From Endozoicomonas sp. GU-1 (GTDB taxonomy: Bacteria > Pseudomonadota > Gammaproteobacteria > Pseudomonadales > Endozoicomonadaceae): a DNA stretch of 64,000 bases. A program made the translations under genes and the position numbers. The first letter of the stretch is position 1; the number at the start of each line of letters is the position of its first letter. Positions 18,001 to 25,943 of the stretch are shown here, one piece after another. The DNA lies in assembly GCF_027366395.1 (NCBI RefSeq), contig NZ_CP114771.1, positions 1 through 64,000 on the forward strand. The letters run 5' to 3'. The notes beneath the pieces were generated by a model. That model had not been told where the DNA came from. It did no database searches and was given only the letters and a program-made list of their open reading frames with translations.

Positions 18001-19269
18001 ATGAAGGTTTCGAGTAGTCGTTTAATTCCAGTCAAAGGGATTTCACCAGGAGCGCTTTTGGTAGAGGCGCTGAGTAGTCTGATAAACCGGATTTCCTTGA
18101 AGAACTTCTGTAGTCCAAGGTTTTTCATCGACTATGTGGTAAATCCTGAAGCTGGTTTTGGGGCTGCCCGAAATTCGTTATTTTCCAAAGATGGGCTTTC
18201 GGTGCTGAATAGTTATCGGAATCATGCCAAAAAGTACGGTGAGGCTCTGTCGAGACTTACTGGTATGAAAGGCCTGGAACAACATACGATGATGCCGTTC
18301 AAGGGGCTGTTTGATTCAATGGGTAAAGGAGTTATCCGGCAGGAAAAACATTGGTGCCCTGAGTGTTATCTGGATGCTATACGACAATCAACGCCTGTTT
18401 ATGATCCGCTGGTTTTTTCCCTTATGGAAGTGAAAAGCTGTCCTGTTCATCAGTTGAGGCTCGTAAGTAAATGCCCGGATTGTGGTGCCACCCAGCAGGC
18501 GCTTCCTTCATCGAGAAGGGTTGGCTGGTGTACTCAGTGCGGTGGTTTTCTCGGTTATATGGGAGGTGAGGCCAGAGAGGTGACTGCCAGGGAACAATAT
18601 TTTTATGACCTTTTTGAGTGCCGTCATCAATTGTTGGAGATTGATGTCAGTCAGGAATTTAAGAATGGGGTGATGATGGTTGTTAATCGTTCCGGTTGCG
18701 GTGCTGTGACAAAGTTGACCGAAGCCGTTTGCTTCTCTGATAGAACGATTTCGCAATGGGTGTCTGGTCGTTATCGACCAACGCTTACCAGCTTTCTTGA
18801 TTTTTGCCTGGCAGTGAATGTTTTGCCGTCACAGTTATTGGTGAATCATCAGGATATTGCACCGCAGCTGACAGAGGCCAGATTAACTGTTCGAAAAGTG
18901 TTTAACTCGTCACTGGAGATGGAGGAGATTGAAAAACGACTACTGACCTATGCTTTATCAGAAAAAATTACTCCATTGCCGGAAATTGCCAGCAAGCTGA
19001 AGGTGGGTGTTAGTTTTCTTTCTTATCGCTATCCTGAATTGGCTCGTGCTGTGGTGCAAAAGAATCAGGGGTTGCGAAAGTTAGAGAGTGATAACCGATA
19101 CCATCAATTTACTGACCAGATATCGAAGATCATCGTAGATCTCGAGAAGGAAGGAGTTGTGCCCAGTTATAACAAAGTCAGGTGTCGTATGGTTGAGTAT
19201 CACGGATTTCGGTACAAAGATTTCACTCGATTATGGGGGCAGGCCATGAAGGAGTGGCAAGCCAGCTAG
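18001..19269 (+). CDS. tniQ: TniQ-family target-selection protein
   Basis: 422 residues with a strong ribosome binding site (AAGGAGG, 10 bp before ATG). The TniQ N-terminus (LIPVKGISPGALLVEALSSL) leads into a zinc-binding segment: HWCPECYLDA, SCPVHQLRLVSKCPDCG and WCTQCGG. A helix-turn-helix follows (CFSDRTISQWVSGRYRPT), then a C-terminal helical region about the size seen in TnsD-like rather than short TniQ proteins. It is inferred to choose the target, possibly by direct DNA binding. The stop codon TAG is the first three bases of the palindromic element at 19267, so the true C-terminus may have been cut by that insertion. No Cas genes are present. Confidence 0.87.
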   Translation: MKVSSSRLIPVKGISPGALLVEALSSLINRISLKNFCSPRFFIDYVVNPEAGFGAARNSLFSKDGLSVLNSYRNHAKKYGEALSRLTGMKGLEQHTMMPFKGLFDSMGKGVIRQEKHWCPECYLDAIRQSTPVYDPLVFSLMEVKSCPVHQLRLVSKCPDCGATQQALPSSRRVGWCTQCGGFLGYMGGEAREVTAREQYFYDLFECRHQLLEIDVSQEFKNGVMMVVNRSGCGAVTKLTEAVCFSDRTISQWVSGRYRPTLTSFLDFCLAVNVLPSQLLVNHQDIAPQLTEARLTVRKVFNSSLEMEEIEKRLLTYALSEKITPLPEIASKLKVGVSFLSYRYPELARAVVQKNQGLRKLESDNRYHQFTDQISKIIVDLEKEGVVPSYNKVRCRMVEYHGFRYKDFTRLWGQAMKEWQAS

Positions 19270-19432
19270 GAGGCTGTCCGAGAATAGACTGCCCTACTGC
19301 GGTGGCAGCAAATTGGTCTAAAAAGTCGGAAATTTTTAGCAAATAGAACCACTATTCACTAAAAATTTCCGACTTTTTATCCTCAATTTTCTGCCATCCT
19401 CGCTACGGGCGCTATTCTCGGTCAGCCTCCTA
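19267..19432. mobile_element. 166-bp palindromic MITE-like element
   Basis: The outer arms TAGGAGGCTG(T)CCGAGAATAG and its complement at the other end (19412-19432) differ at one base in 21. The inner arms 19319-19339 and 19359-19379 are perfectly complementary over 21 bp around a 19-base loop. The sequence between the arms also pairs in part. It carries no gene. It is either a miniature transposable element or an unusually long transcript-end hairpin behind tniQ. Confidence 0.75.
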
Positions 19433-19497
19433 GGCTCATATCTCTCCTCTGAGCGTTTCTTTTCACCTTCCTCAATTTTTTTAAAAAAATCTCATCA

Positions 19498-19523
19498 AGC
19501 ATTCATATTTGAGTGCTTTTTTT
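19498..19523 (+). terminator. Rho-independent terminator-like hairpin
   Basis: AGCATTC, 6-base loop, GAGTGCT, then seven T. The stem includes one G-T pair. It would end rightward transcripts from the tns operon. Confidence 0.55.
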
Positions 19524-19590
19524 GTGCGCCTAAAATCTGCATTACTATCTCAGGGTAAAATTCACCACGGAAAAACCATCATAAATATCG

Positions 19591-19676
19591 TGAAAGTTCC
19601 CAGCATAAAGTTTGGGAAAGTGCAGGTATGAGAAGATGAAAGTTCAAGCGAACCAACAAATAGTTACCGAAAGTTC
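19591..19676 (+). repeat. Three direct GAAAGTTC repeats, possible transposon-end sites
   Basis: GAAAGTTC occurs at 19592-19599, 19638-19645 and 19669-19676, the first two preceded by T. TGAAAGTT also occurs at 13927 beside the XRE gene. Tandem short repeats near an end are expected for TnsB binding, but no terminal dinucleotide or target duplication was found. Confidence 0.35.
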
Positions 19677-19774
19677 AAGAAATCAGGAATGAGATCTGGT
19701 GGTTACCACCACAAAGACAAAAAAAGAGAGAGTTTAGCTAGAAGTCACACAAAGGAAGGAATAAAACATCAAGC

Positions 19775-19831
19775 ATTGGTACCAGTGGTCGGACTCGAAC
19801 CGACACGCCTGCAAAGGCAACGGATTTTGAA
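19775..19831. other. Prophage attL (3' part of tRNA-Leu)
   Basis: 57 bases match 50765-50821 with one difference (T19810 versus C50800). They cover the anticodon loop through the CCA end of tRNA-Leu(CAA). With the adjacent inward integrase this marks the left prophage boundary; the fragment is the displaced original 3' end of the tRNA gene. Confidence 0.88.
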
Positions 19832-19893
19832 GACTTTGTCTATTCGGTCAAAAGCCTTGATTCTATTGGATTTATAAATTTCCGATCTTAAAA

Positions 19894-19910
19894 GTGACAC
19901 CTTTGTGACA
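19894..19910. promoter_or_regulatory. Candidate integrase arm-binding repeat, left
   Basis: GTGACACCTTTGTGACA, identical to 50655-50671 near attR. Its place just inside attL suggests an arm-type integrase site. Confidence 0.5.
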
Positions 19911-19924
19911 CTTTCCGCTAAGAA

Positions 19925-21118
19925 TCAAATCAAATTATTCAGATGATCTGCCGCTTTCTGCTGTTTGGTTTTTCGTGAGTCCCGATAGGATAGGGTGGTC
20001 GCCAGATCGTCATGGTCTGCGAGCTGTTGCACAGTTTGTGGATCAGCATCGTCATTCAGCAACTTGGTAATCATGGTGGCCCGGAAGCCATGATGGAGTG
20101 GTTTCAGCTTTGGCAGGTTGCACTCTTCGCACAGTTCACCGAACAGTTTTGAAATATCACCCCGAAAACGATACCAGGGAAGCCCGTTGCCTTTGTCCAA
20201 AAAATACTTCTCTTTCTTGTCACGGCTGGCCAGGTCTTCTTTCAGAAATTCCATCAGCTTTGGGCTGATCGGTTTGATGGGCCACTTCTTCTTTTTGTTC
20301 TCCCAACCCAAGTCCGGATTACTCTTGATATGGATCGTTCCCCGCTCCAGATTGATGTTCTCCAGCTTCAACGACCACAACGCCCCAAGACGCATCAGGG
20401 AATAGGTGGCCAGCCACCACACGCGCATGGCGTTTTTCATCTGCTGCATTTCCCGCCGATCACCTTCAGCCACTGCGGTTTCCATTCGCTGTTCGATACG
20501 GTTGCGAATCTTCAGCAAGTCTTCCGGTTCATAGGTGTCCATATCCTTCTTTTCAGTCTTGGGCTTTTTCAGCTTCTGAAGTTTGTCGATGATGTCCATG
20601 TCATAGGCCCAGTTCAGAAATACCTGCAACTGCCGGGCAAACTTGTTGCGGGTAGACGCGGCCATGAAGGTTCCTGGCTGTTTGCCCCGTTGCTTTTTCA
20701 GGTGATTCAGAAAGGTGTCATAATGCAGTCGGCCAAACTCTTTCAGGGGGTGATTGCCGCAGGCCTCAACGTAAAGGGTTATGGTTCGCTTGTAATCCTT
20801 GATGGTGATATCAGAGTTATCGGTGCTCACTGATTCTAGCCACTGATCACCCGCCCGCTGGGCTGTCCAGTTCTTTCGGTCCTTTCGTTCCTTGCGCTGA
20901 ATCTCTTTCTGTTTCTCCTGGTCACGTAGCAGATCGCGCTGAACTTCTTTGTATTGATCAATCAGTTTTTGATAGCGTTTCTCTTCTGACATATGACTGA
21001 GCGACGACACAGAACACAGGGTACGACGAATACCCCGCCGACCCTTTTGCCAGCCGCCTTCTGGTGGAAACTCGCCCACCCACTTATCACCCCGTTTTGA
21101 GAACAGCTTTCTACTCAT
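19925..21118 (-). CDS. int: Prophage tyrosine-recombinase integrase
   Basis: 397 residues from ATG 21118, which overlaps the repressor stop as TAATG; a longer start at 21136 is less likely. The N-terminal arm-binding part is basic, then a SAM-like core-binding domain (SDITIKDYKRTITLYVEACG), then the catalytic domain. Catalytic residues visible are Arg in SLMRLGAL, His342-x-x-x-Arg346 (HHGFRAT), His369 (LADHDD) and the nucleophile Tyr378 (TLSYRD). It recombines attP with the tRNA-Leu gene. It sits directly inside attL and points outward. Translation coupling with the repressor is unusual and ties integration to lysogeny. Confidence 0.93.
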   Translation of the reverse strand: MSRKLFSKRGDKWVGEFPPEGGWQKGRRGIRRTLCSVSSLSHMSEEKRYQKLIDQYKEVQRDLLRDQEKQKEIQRKERKDRKNWTAQRAGDQWLESVSTDNSDITIKDYKRTITLYVEACGNHPLKEFGRLHYDTFLNHLKKQRGKQPGTFMAASTRNKFARQLQVFLNWAYDMDIIDKLQKLKKPKTEKKDMDTYEPEDLLKIRNRIEQRMETAVAEGDRREMQQMKNAMRVWWLATYSLMRLGALWSLKLENINLERGTIHIKSNPDLGWENKKKKWPIKPISPKLMEFLKEDLASRDKKEKYFLDKGNGLPWYRFRGDISKLFGELCEECNLPKLKPLHHGFRATMITKLLNDDADPQTVQQLADHDDLATTLSYRDSRKTKQQKAADHLNNLI

Positions 21119-21723
21119 TACCGGGCACCAAACCACGCAGGCATGCCAATGTATTCAATATCAGTCTGATCAACTTCAAAGGGGAGGTAGTTCTGATTGG
21201 CTGTGGTAACACTGACCTTACCGGTGATGGGGTTCACCTGAAGAAAACGCAGGTAAAGTTGTTCCTGACCTTTAATTCTAATCAAACCCATACCATCCCC
21301 TGCAGGTCGAGCCGTATTAATAATCAGATATGAATCTTTATGGATAACGGGTGCCATGCAGTCACTGGTTTCGTGATACATCACCGCTTTGTCCACTGGC
21401 ACGCCCAGCACATTCACCAGATAATTTCGGTCAAACAGAAACGGAGGTTTACCAGACCAGCCAATAAAGTTAATCGAGATATAACCAGACCCACTCCCGC
21501 CATCGTCAGGAGTGCCTTCACCATTCACCAGCCAGTTCAACGACACACCACCCGCCTGGGCGATGGACTGAATCGTTTGAATGCTGGGGTTGTCCAGTGA
21601 CCCGCGAACCAGACGGGATTGCTGGGGCTGAGACACACCGGACAACTCTTTCAGCTTCCCGGACCCGCCAACCTTGCGCTGGATGTATTCGACCCGTTCA
21701 CCAAGCGTATTCATATCAAGCAT
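21118..21723 (-). CDS. CI-like prophage repressor with inactive S24 domain
   Basis: 201 residues. The N-terminal helix-turn-helix (SGKLKELSGVSQPQQSRLVRG, about 21-41) is followed by a linker rich in Gly and Ser and an S24/LexA-like C-terminal domain. Where LexA and lambda CI have the cleaving Ser (S-M-x-P), this protein has Cys122 (SDCMAP), and the lysine position appears to be Arg159 (LYLRFLQ). It probably dimerises but does not self-cleave, so induction would need an antirepressor as in phage 186. Divergent from the early genes, with inverted repeats in between. Confidence 0.85.
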   Translation of the reverse strand: MLDMNTLGERVEYIQRKVGGSGKLKELSGVSQPQQSRLVRGSLDNPSIQTIQSIAQAGGVSLNWLVNGEGTPDDGGSGSGYISINFIGWSGKPPFLFDRNYLVNVLGVPVDKAVMYHETSDCMAPVIHKDSYLIINTARPAGDGMGLIRIKGQEQLYLRFLQVNPITGKVSVTTANQNYLPFEVDQTDIEYIGMPAWFGAR

Positions 21724-21889
21724 TTGGATGCACCACTCATTCTTACAAGAAAAAAAAATTCAAATATGTATTGACTTAATCTTATCTGTCGATAACATTC
21801 TTTTCTGAAATATTTATTCATATTTGTAAGAATATTACCGATTTATACAAAATATGCACGCACGAAAAGTCTATACCTTAACGGCAGGA
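21724..21889. promoter_or_regulatory. Lysis-lysogeny control region
   Basis: A divergent AT-rich promoter region. ATTCTTACAA (21739-21748) and its complement TTGTAAGAAT (21824-21833) are 10-bp arms about 75 bp apart, each near CATATTTG-like sequence; they are likely repressor operators. A rightward promoter may use TTGACT at 21771 with TAACAT 16 bp on. Confidence 0.6.
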
Positions 21890-22201
21890 ATGAAAATGAA
21901 TAAAGCGGACTTATCTGAATTACTTTCGTCGCTTCTGCAAAAGCTGACGGAATCTGATGGGGTGGATATTCGACATGATCAGCTATACAGCCGCAAGGAG
22001 TTGATGAACCTGCTGGGGATTTCCCGTTTCACACTAGACAGAGTTCTGGACAGTGGCGAATTTCCCAAACCCATCAAAGTCGCCGGCCAGGATCGCTGGC
22101 CATCATCCGTCATCAACCGCCATATCCGCCAGAACAACGCCCAGTTGAAAGAAGATCAAGAACTGATGTCGCAGGCTCGCAAAGCTCTGGAGGCGAACTG
22201 A
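21890..22201 (+). CDS. AlpA/Cox-like helix-turn-helix protein
   Basis: 103 residues from ATG 21890 (GGCAGGA just upstream); starts at 21854 and 21896 are possible. The segment LYSRKELMNLLGISRFTLDRVLDS with GEFPKPIKV and a Trp-Pro turn is the MerR-like fold of AlpA and phage excisionases. In P2 and HP1 the gene at this place (cox) represses the lysogenic promoter and directs excision. It overlaps the primase gene by one base (TGATG). Confidence 0.8.
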   Translation: MKMNKADLSELLSSLLQKLTESDGVDIRHDQLYSRKELMNLLGISRFTLDRVLDSGEFPKPIKVAGQDRWPSSVINRHIRQNNAQLKEDQELMSQARKALEAN

Positions 22202-24894
22202 TGGTCTGGGACAGGGATAAAGAAATCCTTGACGCCCTGATGAACGACCACTCGTTCGGGTTCAAGGACAAAGGCAAGGTACTCAATCAGGGCAAGTGTC
22301 CCAACTGTGGACGTAAATCGGTATGGGTACCCAAAGATAAGCCCGGTCGCGTTCAGTGTGACCATGAAACCTCATGCAAGCCGTTTCACTACAGTGTCAC
22401 CACCAAAGAACTCTATCCAGAGCTGTTTGAAAACTATGCCGAAAAGCATCCAGCCACAGAGGAAGATCCAAAGGCAACAGCCAGAGTCTATCTGAATGAC
22501 CGTGGTTTCAATTCCGCCATCATTGCTGAGTGGTACGAGCAGGGCTACTTCCCGTTAAAAGGTGGCGAAGTCGCACCCACCGTTCGCATCAACCTGTGGG
22601 ATGGGTTCTACTGGGAACGCATCATCGACAAAAAGCACGTCGCCCAGGCTGGCCGTAAAAACTCCTACAAAAAAGGCATTCAGTATTCTGGCAAACACTG
22701 GGAGCCCAAAGGCTTCATGCTGGAAGACGATGACGAGTGCATCATCACCGAAGGCATCTTCAACGCCTGGGTATTCCTGCATCAAGATCGCAAGGCCGTA
22801 GCGTCCCTCAGCTCTGGCAACTTTCCCGCACAACTGGTGGAGAGCAACCGGCGCAGGGGGATTACCTGGATACTGGCCTACGACAATGACACCGCAGGCC
22901 TGAAGCATATGCGGGAGTACATCGAGCACCTCGACAAAATGGGCGAGCAATGGAAAGTCATGCTCACCAGGAACAGTAAACAGGATTGGAATGATGAATT
23001 TCAGGCTGACCGTATCGATGATAAATACCTGAACGATGCCCTCTGGCGTGGCTGTGTCTCCATGGCCAAGAGTGCCCGGGAAAAAGCATTCTGGCTCTGG
23101 GCGAGAAGCTCACAGAGTCGGATCAAGGTTGAACACTACCATGCGCTCTACAGCTTCAAGGCCGACGAAAAGGCCAGCAAAGAAGTCAGTGAAGTGCTGG
23201 GCATCGATGGCACTGGTCTGGACTTTCTGTGGATCAACAATGACTACCAGGAAGTCAAGGACGCTCAGGCGGCCTTTAATGGCAAATTGTCCGGTGGCCG
23301 TATCAGCAACTGCGTGCCCCGTTTCCTCTACATCGAGCGCGACCCACTCACCGAAGAGCAGGACTACTTCTTTGATGTCACGTTCCGCAATGGCAATCCC
23401 AAGCGCCTGATCGCCCTGGACGGTTCCAGCCTGGAATCAGCCAGCAGCCTGAACAAAGCCCTATTGGGTAAAACCTCTGGCGGCACCTTCGATGGTGATG
23501 CCAACGACATCAAGAACCTGAAAGAAGAGTGGTTCGACCACAGAACCACGGAGATTACCCGCCTGCGTTTTGTCGGTTACGACAAAGCCAGCAAAACATG
23601 GGTGTATCCGGAGTTTGGTTTTCACGGTGGCAGGTTTATCGAACAAAACGACATGGGCTATCTGAGCGCAGGTCAGAACAAAGTCAAAACCAAGGTGGCC
23701 AGCAACCAGGTAAAGATGATTCATCGGGAGCAACACGATGAAGGCTGGATCAACCTTTACGAAAAAACCTTTGGTCATATCGGCCTGATTGTCATGGCCT
23801 GGTGGTTGTGCACCCTGTTTGCCGAGCATATCCGGGAGAAATACCAGGACTGGCCATTCCTGGAACTCACCGGCGAACCGGGCACCGGTAAAACCACGTT
23901 ATTGAAGTTCCTCTGGCGCTGCGTTGGCCGGATCGATGGCTATGAAGGTTTCGACCCAGCGAAATCCTCCGTGGCTGGCCGCTCCAGAACACTGGAACGA
24001 TACAGCGCACTGCCCACTGTGGTGATTGAAGCCGACCGCGCCGACAAGCCTGGAGCCAAAAAGAGTTTCGACTTCAACGAGTTCAAGGACTTCTTTAATG
24101 GCGGGATCATCCGCACCACCGGTGTAAAGAATGGCGGCAACGAAACCGTTGAGCCTCCTTACCGTGGCGGTGTGCTGATTGCCCAGAATGCCAGCGTAGA
24201 CAGCGACGACGATGCAGTAATGGAGCGTATTGTTCACTGCCACTCCACCAAGGCGCACCACACCCACAACTCAAAAGAATATGCACGCCACATGGCGTCT
24301 ATGAAAACCGAAGATGTGTGTGGCTGGCTGCACAAGGCGCTCACCAGTGAAAAGCAGTTCCTGGAAACCTTTGACCAGCAACTGACAACGATCCTGGACA
24401 ACTATCACCAGCGCAAGGAAGTAGTGCGGGAACGGATCATCGAAAACCACGCCAAGATTGCCGCCGGTGTCTGGTGCCTGCAGATCCTGTTCCCCAGGCA
24501 CATGACCACAGAGAAGTGCAAAAGCCTGCAAGATGCCCTGTGGACCATGGCGGTAGAGCGTGAACGTCGCATCAAGGCAGACAGCCCTCTGGTGGAAATG
24601 TTCTGGGAATACTACGAAGACCTGAACGTCATGGAGTACGAAGACCATGAATCCCGGGAGTTTGTCACCGCAGAACGGTTAAACCATTCCCGTACTGAAG
24701 ACGTGATTGCCATCAACCTGGTGGAGTTTGAAAAGATGGCCAGCAAGCACGGCCTGCGCATTCCCATGGCGGACCTTAAAAAGCAGCTGCCTAACTGCCA
24801 CTCCCGCCCGTTCATGGAAAGAAAGAACGTCAATAGTCAGATAACGGGCAAGAGCAAAAGCTGCTGGGTATTCCGCAGGGAGGCCGGCAAATGA
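22201..24894 (+). CDS. Phage primase-helicase fusion
   Basis: 897 residues. An N-terminal zinc ribbon (CPNCGRKSVW and CDHETSCKPFH) precedes a TOPRIM primase domain (CIITEGIFNAWVFL, then ITWILAYDNDTAGLKHM). A C-terminal P-loop ATPase follows, with Walker A ELTGEPGTGKTTLL near residue 560 and a Walker-B-like VVIEADRAD. Size and order match replication proteins of P4/HP1-like phages that prime and unwind at the phage origin. It overlaps the AlpA-like gene by one base and the next frame by ATGA. Repeats directly downstream (24965-25258) may be the origin it acts on. Confidence 0.9.
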   Translation: MVWDRDKEILDALMNDHSFGFKDKGKVLNQGKCPNCGRKSVWVPKDKPGRVQCDHETSCKPFHYSVTTKELYPELFENYAEKHPATEEDPKATARVYLNDRGFNSAIIAEWYEQGYFPLKGGEVAPTVRINLWDGFYWERIIDKKHVAQAGRKNSYKKGIQYSGKHWEPKGFMLEDDDECIITEGIFNAWVFLHQDRKAVASLSSGNFPAQLVESNRRRGITWILAYDNDTAGLKHMREYIEHLDKMGEQWKVMLTRNSKQDWNDEFQADRIDDKYLNDALWRGCVSMAKSAREKAFWLWARSSQSRIKVEHYHALYSFKADEKASKEVSEVLGIDGTGLDFLWINNDYQEVKDAQAAFNGKLSGGRISNCVPRFLYIERDPLTEEQDYFFDVTFRNGNPKRLIALDGSSLESASSLNKALLGKTSGGTFDGDANDIKNLKEEWFDHRTTEITRLRFVGYDKASKTWVYPEFGFHGGRFIEQNDMGYLSAGQNKVKTKVASNQVKMIHREQHDEGWINLYEKTFGHIGLIVMAWWLCTLFAEHIREKYQDWPFLELTGEPGTGKTTLLKFLWRCVGRIDGYEGFDPAKSSVAGRSRTLERYSALPTVVIEADRADKPGAKKSFDFNEFKDFFNGGIIRTTGVKNGGNETVEPPYRGGVLIAQNASVDSDDDAVMERIVHCHSTKAHHTHNSKEYARHMASMKTEDVCGWLHKALTSEKQFLETFDQQLTTILDNYHQRKEVVRERIIENHAKIAAGVWCLQILFPRHMTTEKCKSLQDALWTMAVERERRIKADSPLVEMFWEYYEDLNVMEYEDHESREFVTAERLNHSRTEDVIAINLVEFEKMASKHGLRIPMADLKKQLPNCHSRPFMERKNVNSQITGKSKSCWVFRREAGK

Positions 24895-25280
24895 TCCAGA
24901 GCCAGCATCTTATTACGCACACGCACACGTTAGAGCCTGCGTTTTCGGAACATCTTACAGGGGATCGGAAAAAGCGAATAAAGCGAACCTCTACCACAGA
25001 AATTCCTGTTAAGCCTTTAAAAACAGGGGGATACAGAGAAATAGAAAAGCGAATAAATAACGAATATTGGGGTAATACATTAGCTAATCAAAAAATCGGT
25101 AAAAGTGAATATTTGAAAAGTAAAAAAGTGAATAAAAACAATGATGTGCGTTTTCATGTTCGCTCATATTCGCTTTTGAAGCGAATCTCTGTAAGCCAGT
25201 CATATCAAGGCCTGTGGGGACGTTTTGCAAGCAGGTTCGCGATATTCGCTTTTTCCGACCAACCGTATCCATTTCTGTGA
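24891..25280 (+). CDS. Small basic ORF overlapping the repeat cluster, doubtful
   Basis: A 129-codon frame starting in the ATGA overlap with the primase-helicase stop. It is basic, has no recognisable motif, and is more AT-rich than its neighbours. The iteron-like repeats lie inside it, so the frame may be incidental to an origin region. Confidence 0.35.
   Translation: MIQSQHLITHTHTLEPAFSEHLTGDRKKRIKRTSTTEIPVKPLKTGGYREIEKRINNEYWGNTLANQKIGKSEYLKSKKVNKNNDVRFHVRSYSLLKRISVSQSYQGLWGRFASRFAIFAFSDQPYPFL
24965..25258. repeat. Iteron-like repeats, candidate prophage replication origin
   Basis: Four or more copies of AAAAGCGAATA followed 2-4 bases later by (G/A)CGAA: forward at 24965-24989 and 25046-25067, reverse at 25158-25180 and 25234-25258. 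The outermost two form a 25-bp inverted repeat with 23 matches. A further inverted pair of half-sites surrounds 25167-25186. They follow the replication gene in AT-rich sequence, as phage origins often do. Confidence 0.6.
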
Positions 25281-25296
25281 TTGACCAGGGCAAGAC

Positions 25297-25629
25297 ATGA
25301 CCAGTTACAACATCACCAAAGAGCAGCGGGAACACTGCGAAAACGAGCGCCGAGACAGCCTGGCCCGTTACCTCATCCACTGCAAACCGGAGCGTCAGCA
25401 GTCGTTTTTGAAAACCCTGAAGAGTGATGGGCTGCGGGAAGACCTGCGGGAACGCATGAAAGATCAGCTGGCACTGGAGATCTCGCTGATGGACGACAAC
25501 ATGCGCAAGCTGCGACTGGCCCGATTCTTCCAGCGTTGCCAGCGGAACGCCTTCAACCAGTCGTTCTTTCAGGACATCACCCGCCGGGTAAACAAACTAC
25601 TGTCAGAAAAGGAAGCCGTTCATGGATAA
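25297..25629 (+). CDS. Phage early protein, unknown function
   Basis: 110 residues, highly charged and predicted all helical, with many Arg, Glu, Gln and Leu (KPERQQSFLKTLKSDGLRED). No membrane segment or known motif. It overlaps the following gene by 8 bp, so it belongs to the rightward early operon. Family unknown to me. Confidence 0.65.
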   Translation: MTSYNITKEQREHCENERRDSLARYLIHCKPERQQSFLKTLKSDGLREDLRERMKDQLALEISLMDDNMRKLRLARFFQRCQRNAFNQSFFQDITRRVNKLLSEKEAVHG

Positions 25630-25933
25630 CCACACCCTGAACTACCTGGCCGACCGCTACCCGACACTGGATCTGCAAAGCCTGCGGATCCTGGCTCTGG
25701 TTGCCGAGTGGCAAGGCGCATCCATGGCCGAGATCGCCGAAGAGCTGGGCACCACCCATCAGCATGTTCAGTTTCATGTGTCGATGCTGGGCAGGGGCAA
25801 GCTGGGGCGGGAGCGTCACGGACTGAATCTGTTGAACGTTGAATATGACGTGTTCGATAAACGTCGCAGGAACCTGAAGCTCACCCAGGCGGGGGAGCGG
25901 GTAATCAAGGCAATCAAGCCTTTAATCAACTGA
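25622..25933 (+). CDS. Winged-helix MarR-like DNA-binding protein
   Basis: 103 residues. SLRILALVAEWQGASMAEIAEELGTTHQHVQFHVSML forms a winged helix, and the LTQAGERVIKAIKPL ending is typical of MarR relatives. It probably regulates phage transcription. It overlaps the preceding gene and has no signs of ligand binding. Confidence 0.75.
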   Translation: MDNHTLNYLADRYPTLDLQSLRILALVAEWQGASMAEIAEELGTTHQHVQFHVSMLGRGKLGRERHGLNLLNVEYDVFDKRRRNLKLTQAGERVIKAIKPLIN

Positions 25934-25943
25934 GGGAAACACC

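Larger units (their letters stand above)
19433..19924. other. Gene-free region between palindrome and integrase
   Basis: No coding sequence is supported; the one 62-codon frame is mostly the tRNA fragment. It holds a terminator-like hairpin (19498-19523), three GAAAGTTC repeats (19592-19676), attL (19775-19831) and one integrase arm-site-like repeat (19894-19910). Confidence 0.5.

Noticed and set aside
13575-19269. CRISPR-associated transposon
   Set aside because: No Cas gene and no regularly spaced repeats were found in the window.
19689-19877. 62-codon frame across attL
   Set aside because: Much of it is the tRNA-Leu fragment; the frame is incidental.
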